Below, piece by piece: positions 9,692-18,352 of a stretch of 64,000 nucleotides of DNA. The position numbers and the translations under genes were made by a program. Numbering within the stretch: the first letter of the stretch is position 1; each line of letters begins with the position of its first letter. Source of the DNA: Bradyrhizobium sp. CCBAU 051011 (GTDB lineage: Bacteria; Pseudomonadota; Alphaproteobacteria; Rhizobiales; Xanthobacteraceae); NCBI RefSeq assembly GCF_009930815.1, contig NZ_CP022222.1, forward strand, positions 1,654,501 to 1,718,500. Direction: 5' to 3'. Below the pieces are notes generated by a model. The model was given only the letters and a program-made list of their open reading frames with translations. It searched no databases and was not told where the DNA came from.

Positions 9692-11350
9692 ATGACTGAG
9701 GTCACAGACGTAATCGTGGTCGGCGCTGGACTGGCGGGACTGGTCGCGGCAACCGAGATCGCAGACGCCGGCAAGCGCGTCATCGTCGTCGACCAGGAAG
9801 GCGAACAAAGCCTTGGCGGACAAGCCTTTTGGTCGTTCGGCGGATTGTTTCTGGTCGATACTCCCGAACAGCGCCGGCTCGGCATCAAGGACTCCTACGA
9901 TCTCGCACTGCAAGACTGGATGGGGACCGCGGGCTTCGATCGCGACGACGACCATTGGCCGAAGCGATGGGCGGAAGCCTATGTCGCCTTTGCCGCCGGC
10001 GACAAGCGCGACTGGCTGCGCGCGATGGGTCACCGTATTTTTCCGGTGGTCGGCTGGGCCGAGCGCGGCGGCTATGACGCGATGGGCCACGGCAATTCGG
10101 TGCCGCGCTTTCACGTCACCTGGGGCACCGGTCCGGGCATCGTCGAGCCGTTCGAGCGCCGTGCGCGCGAAGCGCAACAAAAAGGCCGGCTAACGTTCAA
10201 GTTTCGCCACCGCGTCGACACACTCATGATGACGAACGGCGCGGTCGAGGGCGTCAGCGGTTCGGTGCTCGAACCTGACAGCGTCGAGCGCGGCAAAAGC
10301 TCATCGCGGAAAGTGATCGGCGATTTTACGCTGCGCGCGCAGGCGGTGGTGGTCGCCTCCGGCGGCATCGGGGGCAATCACGAGCTGGTTCGGCAGAACT
10401 GGCCGAAGCGTCTCGGCGAGCCGCCGAAATTCATGATCTCCGGCGTGCCCGAACATGTCGACGGCCGCATGATCGGCATTACAGAGGCCGCCGGCGCGCG
10501 GCTGATCAATCGCGACCGGATGTGGCATTACGTCGAGGGCATCCGAAACTGGAACCCGATCTGGCCGCGCCACGGCATCCGCATCCTGCCCGGCCCGTCC
10601 TCGATGTGGTTCGACGCCACGGGCAAGCGCCTGCCCGCGCCGCTGTTTCCCGGCTCCGACACGCTCGGCCAACTGCAATACATCATGTCGACCGGCCACG
10701 ATTACTCCTGGTTCATCCTGACCCAGAGCATCATCAAGAAGGAGTTCGCGCTCTCCGGCTCCGAGCAGAATCCCGACCTCACGGGAAAAAGCTGGCGCAT
10801 GACGATCAAGCGCGCCACCAACAAGGGCGCGCCGGCTCCAGTGGAAGCGTTCAAGCAGAACGGCGCCGACTTCATCGTGCGCGACAATCTCGCCGACCTC
10901 GTCAGCGCGATGAACGCGCTCGCAGGCAGCGACCTGCTCAAGCACGATCAGATCAAGGCGCAGATCGAAGCGCGCGACCGCGAGATCACCAACCCCTACG
11001 TGAAGGACGCGCAGGTGATGAACCTGCACAATGCGCGCCGCTACATCGGCGACAAACTGATCCGCACCGCAAAACCGCACAAAATTCTCGACCCCGAACA
11101 CGGCCCGCTGATCGCGGTGAAGCTAAACATCCTGACGCGCAAGACGCTGGGCGGCTTCGAGACCGATCTCGACTCGCGCGTGTTCGGCACGGACCGCCAG
11201 ATCATCCCAGGACTTTATGCCGCGGGCGAAGCCGCCGGCTTCGGCGGCGGCGGCGTGCACGGTTATCGTTCGCTGGAGGGCACGTTCCTGGGCGGCTGCC
11301 TGTTCTCGGGACGGAATGCGGGACGCGCCGCGGCGACGGCTGCGGGCTAG
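9692..11350 (+). CDS. FAD-binding dehydrogenase (KstD/fumarate-reductase-like)
   Basis: 552 residues. The N-terminus has a dinucleotide fold with GAGLAG (about residues 11-16) and Asp/Glu at the end of the second strand (VIVVDQE). LGGQAFWSFGGLF follows, and the C-terminal GLYAAGEAAGFGGGG is the second FAD-binding motif of the fumarate reductase/3-ketosteroid-dehydrogenase superfamily. Cytosolic; no signal peptide. The family is annotated as FAD-binding dehydrogenase with unknown substrate. A GGGGGAGGAAACG ribosome site precedes ATG 9692. The RidA gene downstream is 82 bases away and probably cotranscribed. Confidence 0.9.
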   Translation: MTEVTDVIVVGAGLAGLVAATEIADAGKRVIVVDQEGEQSLGGQAFWSFGGLFLVDTPEQRRLGIKDSYDLALQDWMGTAGFDRDDDHWPKRWAEAYVAFAAGDKRDWLRAMGHRIFPVVGWAERGGYDAMGHGNSVPRFHVTWGTGPGIVEPFERRAREAQQKGRLTFKFRHRVDTLMMTNGAVEGVSGSVLEPDSVERGKSSSRKVIGDFTLRAQAVVVASGGIGGNHELVRQNWPKRLGEPPKFMISGVPEHVDGRMIGITEAAGARLINRDRMWHYVEGIRNWNPIWPRHGIRILPGPSSMWFDATGKRLPAPLFPGSDTLGQLQYIMSTGHDYSWFILTQSIIKKEFALSGSEQNPDLTGKSWRMTIKRATNKGAPAPVEAFKQNGADFIVRDNLADLVSAMNALAGSDLLKHDQIKAQIEARDREITNPYVKDAQVMNLHNARRYIGDKLIRTAKPHKILDPEHGPLIAVKLNILTRKTLGGFETDLDSRVFGTDRQIIPGLYAAGEAAGFGGGGVHGYRSLEGTFLGGCLFSGRNAGRAAATAAG

Positions 11351-11432
11351 GCGACTTATCAATGCAAATAACGCAGTAGCCGTGGGGACGCGAGCGCGCT
11401 AAGAAGCCGCCGCCCCCTATCAGGAGAACAAT

Positions 11433-11783
11433 ATGACCATCCAGCGCTTCGAAACCGGACCTCGCATGAGCCAGGTCGTCGTCCACGGCAACACCGTCTA
11501 TCTCGCCGGCGTCGTCGCCGGCACCGCGGCTGGCAAGAGCGTGACCGAGCAGACGCAGGACATTCTGTCCATCATCGACGGCCATCTCGCCAAGGCCGGC
11601 ACCGACAAGTCGAAGCTGTTGTCAGCCACGATCTACATCACCGACATGAAGACGTTCCCTGAGATGAACGCGGTGTGGGACGGCTGGGTCTCGGCCGGCA
11701 ACACGCCGGCGCGCGCCACCGTCGAGGCCAAGCTGGCGGCGCCGCAGTACAATGTCGAGATCATGGTGGTCGCGGCGAAGTAA
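11433..11783 (+). CDS. RidA/YjgF/YER057c family protein
   Basis: 116 residues. RidA enzymes hydrolyse reactive enamine/imine intermediates to protect PLP enzymes. The characteristic tail with the catalytic Arg (NTPARATVEAKLA...YNVEIMVVA) and the N-terminal GNTVYLAGVV are present. Being downstream of a flavin dehydrogenase that could release an imine or enamine suggests a joint pathway (inference). Confidence 0.92.
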   Translation: MTIQRFETGPRMSQVVVHGNTVYLAGVVAGTAAGKSVTEQTQDILSIIDGHLAKAGTDKSKLLSATIYITDMKTFPEMNAVWDGWVSAGNTPARATVEAKLAAPQYNVEIMVVAAK

Positions 11784-11853
11784 GATCAACTCACCGCCAA
11801 CCGTCTTGCTGCCCCGGATTGCAGACGCGATCCGGGGCATTTTCATCTGCATC

Positions 11854-12981
11854 TCATGCGCTAATCCGTGCGCCCGCGACATCGCCGATGTCGGCCTGAA
11901 GCCAGCGGGCGATCCGGCGCCAGGAATGGCTCAGGGTCTTGCTTCCCATGAACAGGCCGAGGTGACCACACGGCTCGCAGGCCTGTTTCAGCAATGCGGG
12001 TCGCGTGCCGAGCAGCCGAGCGGTCGCGAGCGCCTGATCGCGCGGGACCACGATGTCGCTCTCTCCCGCCAGCAGGAAGACCGGCAGGCGCACCTCGGCG
12101 AGATCGATCCTGCGGCCGAGCGCGACGAAGCGCCCGCGCGCGATCTGGTTTTGGCGAAACACCCGCTCTGTCACCTCGAGGTAGTACGCCCCTGGCAGAT
12201 CCAGCGTCGCGCGATCCCAGCGCTCGAAGCGATCCAGCAGCACCCGTGCCTCATCCGATTCGTCACCGACATCCCTTTGCAACGCTGCTTCTACCTCGTG
12301 CTGACTGAACGGAATGTTCCAGAACCGGAGCATGTGCTCGCCGCTGACGACGCCGTCGCCCCGCTGCACCATCTGCTCGAACGCCGGCTGTGGAAGCGCG
12401 GCCACCATCTTCGAAAGTTCTGACGGCGTAGAAACATCGACCGGGGCGCCGGCGAGCACCAGCCGCCGCACCTTGCCGGGAAAACGGGCAGCATAGACCA
12501 GCGACAGCCATCCGCCCTGGCAGAGGCCGACAAGATCGACGGGCACCCCGATTTCGTCGATCGCCACATTGAGCTCGGCAATATAACTGTCGATCGACAG
12601 ATGGCGCATTTCCGGCGTCGCCGAGCACCAGTCGGCGACATAGACGCGGCTGATGCCGCCCTTGTGCAACGCCTCGACCAGGCTATGGCCCGGCGCAAAG
12701 TCAGCGATCTGCGCGCCATGCAGCGCATAAGGCGCGCAGACGAGAACCGGCCGTTGTGGCGCATTCCCATTCAAAAACTGCCGCAACCGCAGCGATGGAA
12801 GTTGCAGCGTCACCGTATTTGGCGTGGTCCACGCGAGCGGCGCTTGCTCGGGCGCACGGGAAGACGCGGGCCTGGGATCGGCGAACCATTGCGCGTAGCT
12901 GTCGAGCGCCAGCCTCGTTGCTTGCAGCGGCCACAGCCATACCTGTTGCGCCCAATCGGCGCCCTGCTGCTCCGGCGACAT
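11854..12981 (-). CDS. PhaC-like alpha/beta hydrolase
   Basis: About 375 residues. The nucleophile elbow is GLCQGGW (Cys154), the Cys-type lipase box of polyhydroxyalkanoate synthases rather than Ser; the acid is likely the Asp in AGESDIVV and the base the His in CGHLGLFMG. It resembles the catalytic domain of PhaC but is shorter than class I enzymes (about 590) and close to class III length (about 355). No phasin or phaE gene is nearby, so a PHA-synthase-like or depolymerase role is open. Start: ATG 12981 preferred; an in-frame TTG at 13035 is possible. Confidence 0.8.
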   Translation of the reverse strand: MSPEQQGADWAQQVWLWPLQATRLALDSYAQWFADPRPASSRAPEQAPLAWTTPNTVTLQLPSLRLRQFLNGNAPQRPVLVCAPYALHGAQIADFAPGHSLVEALHKGGISRVYVADWCSATPEMRHLSIDSYIAELNVAIDEIGVPVDLVGLCQGGWLSLVYAARFPGKVRRLVLAGAPVDVSTPSELSKMVAALPQPAFEQMVQRGDGVVSGEHMLRFWNIPFSQHEVEAALQRDVGDESDEARVLLDRFERWDRATLDLPGAYYLEVTERVFRQNQIARGRFVALGRRIDLAEVRLPVFLLAGESDIVVPRDQALATARLLGTRPALLKQACEPCGHLGLFMGSKTLSHSWRRIARWLQADIGDVAGARISA

Positions 12982-13183
12982 TGTCTTTTTTGTCACGCCC
13001 AAGCTTTGCTCCTGATCAGGAACCAACGAGGTCAAGGTTGTGCTTTTACGCCAGATCCGGCGCCGGCCCTAGCCCAATTGATCATCACCTCGAAATCCTT
13101 GACCTCCGAGGTAATCGATTAGCGCGCGCGAATTTCCAATAGTCGGTCAGCCGGCCCATTCGGCAAATGCGAAGGAGAGCACG

Positions 13184-13546
13184 ATGACCGACATCAACAA
13201 GATTGCCCGCGACTACATCGATCTGTGGAACGAACGGACGCCCGGCCGCCGCCGCGAAATGCTGGCCGCGAATTGGACCAGCGACGCCCGATATGTTGAC
13301 CCCCTAATGTCGGGCGACGGCCATGACGGCGTGGACGCGCTGATATCGGGCGTGCAGCAGCGGTTTCCGGATTTCAGGTTCAGGCTGATCGGCGAGCCCA
13401 ATGGCTTTGGCGATCACCTCCGCTTTTCCTGGGGGCTGGGTCCGGATGGCGGCGACAGCCCGATCAAGGGAACCGATTTCGCCGTGCTCAGCAACGGCCG
13501 CATCCGCAGCATCACCGGGTTCCTGGATCAGGTGCCGGCGGCGTAG
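13184..13546 (+). CDS. SnoaL/NTF2-like protein
   Basis: 120 residues, with a strong GAAGGAGAG ribosome site. The pattern (YIDLWNE...W..DARYVDPLMSGDGHDGVDALISGVQQRFPDF...FRLIG...F.WGLGP, then GTDFAVLSNGRIRSITGF) is that of the SnoaL-like polyketide-cyclase/nuclear transport factor 2 fold. These small cone-shaped proteins bind or isomerise hydrophobic ligands; no substrate can be given. Confidence 0.88.
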   Translation: MTDINKIARDYIDLWNERTPGRRREMLAANWTSDARYVDPLMSGDGHDGVDALISGVQQRFPDFRFRLIGEPNGFGDHLRFSWGLGPDGGDSPIKGTDFAVLSNGRIRSITGFLDQVPAA

Positions 13547-13548
13547 GG

Positions 13549-13621
13549 TGGGTTAGCCGAAGGCGTAACCCACCGATTTCTTTGCCGCGATGGTGGGTTA
13601 CGGCTTCGCCTAACCCACCCC
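13549..13621. repeat. Inverted repeat GTGGGTTAGCCGAAGGCGTA
   Basis: GGGTGGGTTAGCCGAAGGCG and the reversed CGGCTTCGCCTAACCCACCC form two arms, each with a GTAACCCACC/GGTGGGTTAC core, so the 73 bases fold into a near-perfect cruciform after the SnoaL gene stop. Confidence 0.85.
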
Positions 13622-13649
13622 ACGGCCACGCGGCTCCGAAAATATCTCA

Positions 13650-13678
13650 GGAACCTCTTCAACCCTGCCGCATCCAAC
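13650..13678 (+). promoter_or_regulatory. Putative ECF-type promoter of the sigma factor gene
   Basis: GGAACCTC, 14 bases, then ATCCAAC, 28 bases before the sigma factor ATG. The identical two-block arrangement with identical spacing recurs at 14402-14430 before the DUF4142 gene. GGAAC is the standard ECF -35 core. The match implies autoregulation. Confidence 0.72.
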
Positions 13679-13705
13679 CCCAATACCCTGTTATTGGTGA
13701 ACATC

Positions 13706-14395
13706 ATGCGTCAGGTCCCGATACCGAAGATCGCGCCGCTCGACACCGGCGACACCGAGTTGGTGCGGCGGGCGCTGGCCCGCGACGAGACGGCGGTGCG
13801 CACAATCATGCAGGCGAACAACCGCCGGCTTTACCGGCTCGCCCGCGGCATCCTGCGCAACGACGGCGAGGCCGAAGACGTCGTGCAGGAGGCTTACGTC
13901 CGCGCCTTCACCCATCTGGAAAGCTTTCGCGGCGAGTCCAGCCTGTCGACCTGGCTGTCGCGGATCACCATGAACGAGGCGCTCGGCCGGCTGCGCCGCC
14001 AGCGGCCCGCCGTCGAGATCGATTCATTGCCGCAGGGCAAGCTCGAAGCGGAGATCATCCAGTTTCCTCTTGCCGCGTCCGACGATCCGGAAAAATCCAT
14101 GGCCCAGCGTGAAATCCAGCATGTCGTCGAGCACGCCATCGATGAATTGCCGGAAGCGTTCCGCCTCGTCTTCATCACCCGTGTCATCGAGGGAATGAAT
14201 GTGGAGGAGACCGCCGAAATTCTTTCGCTAAAGCCGGAGACGGTGAAGACCCGTCTGCACCGAGCCCGCGCCATGCTGCGCGACAATGTCGAGCGAAAGA
14301 TCGGCCCCGTGGTGATGGAAGCGTTTCCCTTTGCCGGCCGGCGCTGCGAGCGCCTGACGGACGCCGTGCTGAAGCGGCTTGGTTTGGCGGAATAA
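13706..14395 (+). CDS. ECF RNA polymerase sigma factor
   Basis: 229 residues. Sigma region 2 spans about residues 30-95 (RLYRLARGILRNDGEAEDVVQEAYVRAF is the classic region 2.1-2.2 helix, then STWLSRITMNEALGRLRR). Region 4 spans about 145-200 (LPEAFRLVFITRVIEGMNVEETAEIL...VKTRLHRARAML). ATG 13706 is preferred because GGTGA lies five bases upstream; a GTG at 13697 is in frame. No anti-sigma gene is adjacent. The downstream DUF4142 and cupredoxin genes carry the same promoter motif and are the likely regulon core. Confidence 0.92.
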   Translation: MRQVPIPKIAPLDTGDTELVRRALARDETAVRTIMQANNRRLYRLARGILRNDGEAEDVVQEAYVRAFTHLESFRGESSLSTWLSRITMNEALGRLRRQRPAVEIDSLPQGKLEAEIIQFPLAASDDPEKSMAQREIQHVVEHAIDELPEAFRLVFITRVIEGMNVEETAEILSLKPETVKTRLHRARAMLRDNVERKIGPVVMEAFPFAGRRCERLTDAVLKRLGLAE

Positions 14396-14401
14396 TTTCC
14401 G

Positions 14402-14430
14402 GGAACCTCCGCGCGTTCCGACCATCCAAC
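14402..14430 (+). promoter_or_regulatory. Putative ECF-type promoter of DUF4142-cupredoxin genes
   Basis: GGAACCTC, 14 bases, ATCCAAC: same blocks and spacing as 13650-13678, ending 46 bases before the DUF4142 ATG. The shared sequence in two non-homologous gaps argues for one sigma factor using both. Confidence 0.72.
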
Positions 14431-14476
14431 GCCTGTGCAACAACGCGCGGTTCGCCGCGCCACAGGAGTGTCAAAC

Positions 14477-14998
14477 ATGTTCATTCGATTGAGCGCGGCG
14501 ATTGCCGCGTTGAGCCTTCTTGGCAGCGCCGCGCTGGCGCAGGGCGCAAAGCCCACCGATCCCCAGATCGCGCATATCGCCTACACCGCCGGCGTCCTCG
14601 ACATCAACGCCGCCAAGCAGGCGATCGCGAAAACTGGCAACAAGGACGTCAAGGCGTTCGCGGAAGACATGGTGCGCGACCATGAGGCCGTGAACAAGCA
14701 GGCGCTCGACCTCGTCAACAAGCTGAAGGTAACGCCGGAAGACAACGACACCAGCAAGGCGCTGTCGAAGCAGGCGACTGAGAAGCTCGCCGAACTCGAC
14801 AAGCTGAAAGGCGCCGAATACGACAAGGCTTATGTCGCCAACGAGGTCGCCTACCACAAGGCCGTCAACGGCGCGCTGGAGAGGCAGTTGATTCCGTCAG
14901 CCAGCAATGCCGAACTGAAGAGCCTGCTGCAAACCGGCCTCAAGATATTTCAGGGCCACCAGCAGCACGCCGAGGAAGTCGCCGCCAAGCTGAAGTGA
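14477..14998 (+). CDS. DUF4142 periplasmic protein
   Basis: 173 residues with a signal peptide (cleavage after AALA-Q). The mature part is a helical bundle: IAHIAYTAGVLDINAAKQA, KAFAEDMVRDHEAVNKQAL, VAYHKAVNGALE and GLKIFQGHQQHAEE. DUF4142 proteins are ferritin-like; the repeated H and E/D positions could hold metal, although no function is established. AGGAG nine bases upstream fixes the ATG at 14477. Cotranscribed with the cupredoxin gene ten bases downstream. Confidence 0.92.
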   Translation: MFIRLSAAIAALSLLGSAALAQGAKPTDPQIAHIAYTAGVLDINAAKQAIAKTGNKDVKAFAEDMVRDHEAVNKQALDLVNKLKVTPEDNDTSKALSKQATEKLAELDKLKGAEYDKAYVANEVAYHKAVNGALERQLIPSASNAELKSLLQTGLKIFQGHQQHAEEVAAKLK

Positions 14999-15008
14999 GG
15001 CGCCCGCC

Positions 15009-15329
15009 ATGCGTCCGGGCCGCTGTCTGCCTTTCGTCGCTGCCCTGCTCCTTGGCGCGACGGTCGTCCCGGCGCATGCGGCGACGATTCAAATCACGAT
15101 CGACGATCTGGTGTTTGCGCCGGCCGAGATCTCCGCCCGCGTCGGCGACACCATCGAATGGATCAACAAGGACGTGTTCGTACATACCGCGACCGCACGC
15201 AACGGCGATTTCGATGTGACCACGCCGCCGAAGAAGACGGTGACGTCGGTGCTGACGAAGGCCGGCAGCGTGGAGTATTACTGCCGGTACCATCCGAACA
15301 TGAAGGCGGTGCTGACGATTGCGCCGTAA
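15009..15329 (+). CDS. Periplasmic cupredoxin
   Basis: 106 residues with a signal peptide (cleavage after AHA). A plastocyanin/amicyanin-like fold with a complete type 1 copper site: His59 in VFVHTA, then Cys92, His95 and Met98 in YYCRYHPNMKA. It should be a small electron carrier or copper-binding protein. Last gene of the sigma/DUF4142/cupredoxin unit. Confidence 0.92.
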   Translation: MRPGRCLPFVAALLLGATVVPAHAATIQITIDDLVFAPAEISARVGDTIEWINKDVFVHTATARNGDFDVTTPPKKTVTSVLTKAGSVEYYCRYHPNMKAVLTIAP

Positions 15330-15377
15330 AGCGGGATGACGATTCTTCGAATCGTCATCCCGCTTTAGCTTTTTGTT
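15328..15377 (+). terminator. Rho-independent terminator after cupredoxin gene
   Basis: A perfect stem, AAAGCGGGATGACGATTC against GAATCGTCATCCCGCTTT, loop TTC, followed by AGCTTTTTGTTT. It overlaps the cupredoxin stop codon and can also work for the convergent chemoreceptor gene. Confidence 0.85.
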
Positions 15378-15378
15378 T

Positions 15379-15426
15379 GAGCATGATCTTTCGGAAAACC
15401 GCTACACACTTTTCCCGATCATGCTC
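15379..15426. repeat. Short palindromic repeat GAGCATGATC...GATCATGCTC
   Basis: A 48-base fold-back with 10-base perfect arms around TTTCGGAAAACCGC...CACTTTTCCC. Elements of this form are, from memory, abundant in Bradyrhizobium; only one copy is in this window. Confidence 0.65.
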
Positions 15427-15435
15427 TGGCGCGGT

Positions 15436-17511
15436 TCAGGCCGCGCGCACCGAAGAGAGGAATTTTCCAACTTCGCGCTTCAACCGGTCGCTTTCACCGG
15501 ACAGGGATTTGGCGGCCGTAAGCACCTGCGCCGAGGCGGAGCCGGTCTCGCTGGCGCCGCGCTGCACGTCGGTGATGTTGGCGGAAACCTGCTGCGTGCC
15601 GTGCGCGGCCTGCTGCACGTTGCGGGAAATTTCCTGGGTCGCCGCGCCCTGCTCTTCGACGGCGGCGGCGATGGTGGAAGCAATCTCGGACATCCGTCCG
15701 ATGGTGTCGCTGATCTCCTTGATGGCACCGACCGATTCCTGGGTCGCGGCCTGGATGCCCGATATCTGCTGGCTGATCTCGCCGGTCGCTTTCGCGGTCT
15801 GTTCGGCCAGCGCCTTCACTTCGGACGCGACCACCGCGAAGCCGCGGCCGGCCTCGCCGGCGCGCGCCGCCTCGATGGTAGCGTTCAGCGCCAGAAGGTT
15901 GGTCTGGCCGGCAATGGTGTTGATCAGTTCGACGACGTCGCCGATGCGGGCGGCCGCCTTGGCGAGCTCGGCGACGCGGTCGTTGGTCTTCTGCGCCTGC
16001 TCCACCGCCTCATTGGCGATACGCGCCGAGCCCTGCACCTGACGGCTGATCTCGTTGACGGACGATGCCATTTCTTCGGTGGCGGATGCGACCGATTGCA
16101 CATTGGTGGAGGCTTCCTCGGACGCCGCCGCCACCATGGTGGTTAGCTCTTCGGAACGCTCCGCAGTTGCCGTCAGCGTGCCGGCGGAGGCTTCCAGTTC
16201 GGTCGAGGCCGACGCCACGACCTCGACGATCTCGCCGATCATTGCCTCGAAATCGCTGGTGATCCGGTCGACGCGCTGGCCGCGCTGGATTTTGGCATCG
16301 GCTTCCACCGCGGCCGCCGCGTCGGCTGCCTTCTTGGCGATCAGGGCGTCTTTGAACACCTGCAGCGAGCCCGCCATGGCACCGATCTCGTCGGCCCGCG
16401 CGATGGTCGGGATCGTGACGTCATGCCGGCCGGCGGCGAGATCGCCGACCACGCCGGTCAGGTTTGCCAGCGGAGTGATCACGCGCCGCCGCAGCATCAC
16501 GGTGACGCCGGCAAGCACGGCGAGCAGCGCCACGACGGCAAGGCCCGCCAGCGCCAGCATCGTCAAGGCAGCGTCGCGTGCGGCGCCCGCGCGTTCGGCG
16601 GCCTCCATGAGCGCTGCATCGCGCACCGCGAAGAAGGCCTGCACCGCCGGGACGATCGCGCCGGCGAGTTGCTCGGCGTTGATCGCGTATTTGCCCTCGG
16701 CGCGCCCGATCGCCATTTCCTTTTCAAGCCATGGCGCGGCCTTGCCGAAATAGCCCTCGACGGCATCGTTCATCGCTTTGGCAAGGCGCGGCGGACTGCC
16801 GATCTGATCGACGCCAGCCTCGATCCGCTCGCGGTCGAGATCGACGCGGCCCTGGGCGCGGTCGGTGATCGATATTTCAGCCGCCGTCAGCGGCCGCCGC
16901 GTGCTGATCGCAAGTGACATGGTGGCGGCCCGGCCGCCGGCCGAGATCCGCAGGTCCTGCGCGGTGCGAGCGACATTCAACAGCGCTGTCAGCGACGCAT
17001 CCGCCATCGCCACCTGGTTTTCCAGCCGGTTCAACAGCGGCTCGAGAATCCCGACAACGGCGGCAATGCCCGGCAGAAATCCCTTGATCGCCGCCGGGTC
17101 GCGCCCGCTCATCGGCAACGCCAGCGCGCGGTCGCTCACGGCGCGAACCTCGGCGAGCTTGGCGGCAGCCTGGTTCAGGCCCTGGACGATCGCCGCGCCA
17201 TCGTTGAGCGCGCCGACCACCATTTTCGCTTTGGCGAACGCGGCATCCGCGGCTTGCACCGCTTTCGCAGCCGTCTCCATCTGCGCGGGCGTTGCGGCGG
17301 CTTCCTGGAACAGCGGGCCGACATAAGGCGCCCGGAAGCCGGCGACCTGCTGGCCAACCGCCAGCACCGCGCCATAGGCCTCTACGGTCTTAATCGCCTC
17401 ACTCTTGCTGGCAAAGGTTCGATATTGCGGGACGAGAACGCCGGCGCCAAGGACGACCGCCAGGATCGTCACCGAAAGCATCGATAGTGCAAAGAGCCGA
17501 CCGATCCGCAT
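15436..17511 (-). CDS. Methyl-accepting chemotaxis protein
   Basis: 691 residues. One membrane span near residues 6-28, a periplasmic helical sensor of about 280 residues, a second span near 313-337, then a HAMP domain ([21 protein letters not shown]) and the signalling domain. The hairpin tip is intact ([20 protein letters not shown]), so it should couple to CheA/CheW. Ligand unknown. No che genes are adjacent, so it is a stand-alone receptor. Confidence 0.94.
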   Translation of the reverse strand: MRIGRLFALSMLSVTILAVVLGAGVLVPQYRTFASKSEAIKTVEAYGAVLAVGQQVAGFRAPYVGPLFQEAAATPAQMETAAKAVQAADAAFAKAKMVVGALNDGAAIVQGLNQAAAKLAEVRAVSDRALALPMSGRDPAAIKGFLPGIAAVVGILEPLLNRLENQVAMADASLTALLNVARTAQDLRISAGGRAATMSLAISTRRPLTAAEISITDRAQGRVDLDRERIEAGVDQIGSPPRLAKAMNDAVEGYFGKAAPWLEKEMAIGRAEGKYAINAEQLAGAIVPAVQAFFAVRDAALMEAAERAGAARDAALTMLALAGLAVVALLAVLAGVTVMLRRRVITPLANLTGVVGDLAAGRHDVTIPTIARADEIGAMAGSLQVFKDALIAKKAADAAAAVEADAKIQRGQRVDRITSDFEAMIGEIVEVVASASTELEASAGTLTATAERSEELTTMVAAASEEASTNVQSVASATEEMASSVNEISRQVQGSARIANEAVEQAQKTNDRVAELAKAAARIGDVVELINTIAGQTNLLALNATIEAARAGEAGRGFAVVASEVKALAEQTAKATGEISQQISGIQAATQESVGAIKEISDTIGRMSEIASTIAAAVEEQGAATQEISRNVQQAAHGTQQVSANITDVQRGASETGSASAQVLTAAKSLSGESDRLKREVGKFLSSVRAA

Positions 17512-17629
17512 GTTGTGTTTCCGCTGAGTGAAGGAGCGGTCAACGTAGGCGGAACCCAGCTAAGGCAGCCTTAATGCAGGCTTTAATGCAGGCCGGTAGA
17601 ACTACGGGGCTGCACGCGGCTCCGGCACG

Positions 17630-18196
17630 TCAGTACCGCCGCAAGATCATCGTCAGCCGCACCGCCACCGCCGCCTGCCAGAGCGGATAGAGCAGCGAGA
17701 CCTTGTCGTCGAACCCGAGCGCGTCATCGAGCGCGAGCAGCGTGCCGGCCAGCGCGCCCGTGATCAGCATCGGCCACCACGCCGCGGGCTGCCGCGGCCC
17801 CGCCGGCAACAGCGCCATCCCGAGCGCCATGATGGCCGCGCCGACCAGACCACCGGTCAGGCCGGCGAGGAGATAGCGCATGACCCGGGGAGCATCGCCG
17901 GTATTCCCCTCGACGAGGACCGCAGCATCCACCGCGCAGACGAAAGCGATCATGGTGACGATGGTGGCGATCAGCGCCGCCCACCATCGATTGGCACTGA
18001 AGCGCCGCACGAGGACGAAGACGAGCACGGCGAACGGCACCGCGACCAATGATATGCGAAACTGGCCGTTGGGGCCGGTGATCCTGTCGATCAGCAGCGG
18101 CGACAGCGGCGTGAGGATGCCGGTGACGATGCCGCCGGCGGCGACCATCAGGAGATTGTTGCGCGAAGTGTCAGCGGAGGTGGCCGCTTCGGTCAA
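17630..18196 (-). CDS. Multi-span inner-membrane protein of unknown function
   Basis: 188 residues with about five hydrophobic helices (LLMVAAGGIVTGIL, ISLVAVPFAVLVFVLV, WAALIATIVTMIAFVCAV, LAGLTGGLVGAAIMALGMALL, MLITGALAGTLLAL). No family recognised. The start is TTG at 18196, well supported by a GGAGGTGA ribosome site six bases upstream. Confidence 0.75.
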   Translation of the reverse strand: MTEAATSADTSRNNLLMVAAGGIVTGILTPLSPLLIDRITGPNGQFRISLVAVPFAVLVFVLVRRFSANRWWAALIATIVTMIAFVCAVDAAVLVEGNTGDAPRVMRYLLAGLTGGLVGAAIMALGMALLPAGPRQPAAWWPMLITGALAGTLLALDDALGFDDKVSLLYPLWQAAVAVRLTMILRRY

Positions 18197-18352
18197 CGCT
18201 CACCTCCATGTCCTGTAATTAAACTTGGCACCATTTCCGGCTCCCCTTTGAAAGGTTGACGCCGCACTATACACATCCATGGGTTGCTGGTGTTATCCAG
18301 CTCATCCCCTGCAGAATGTCGTCCCTCCCACCTTATCGCCCTTGACCAGCAA

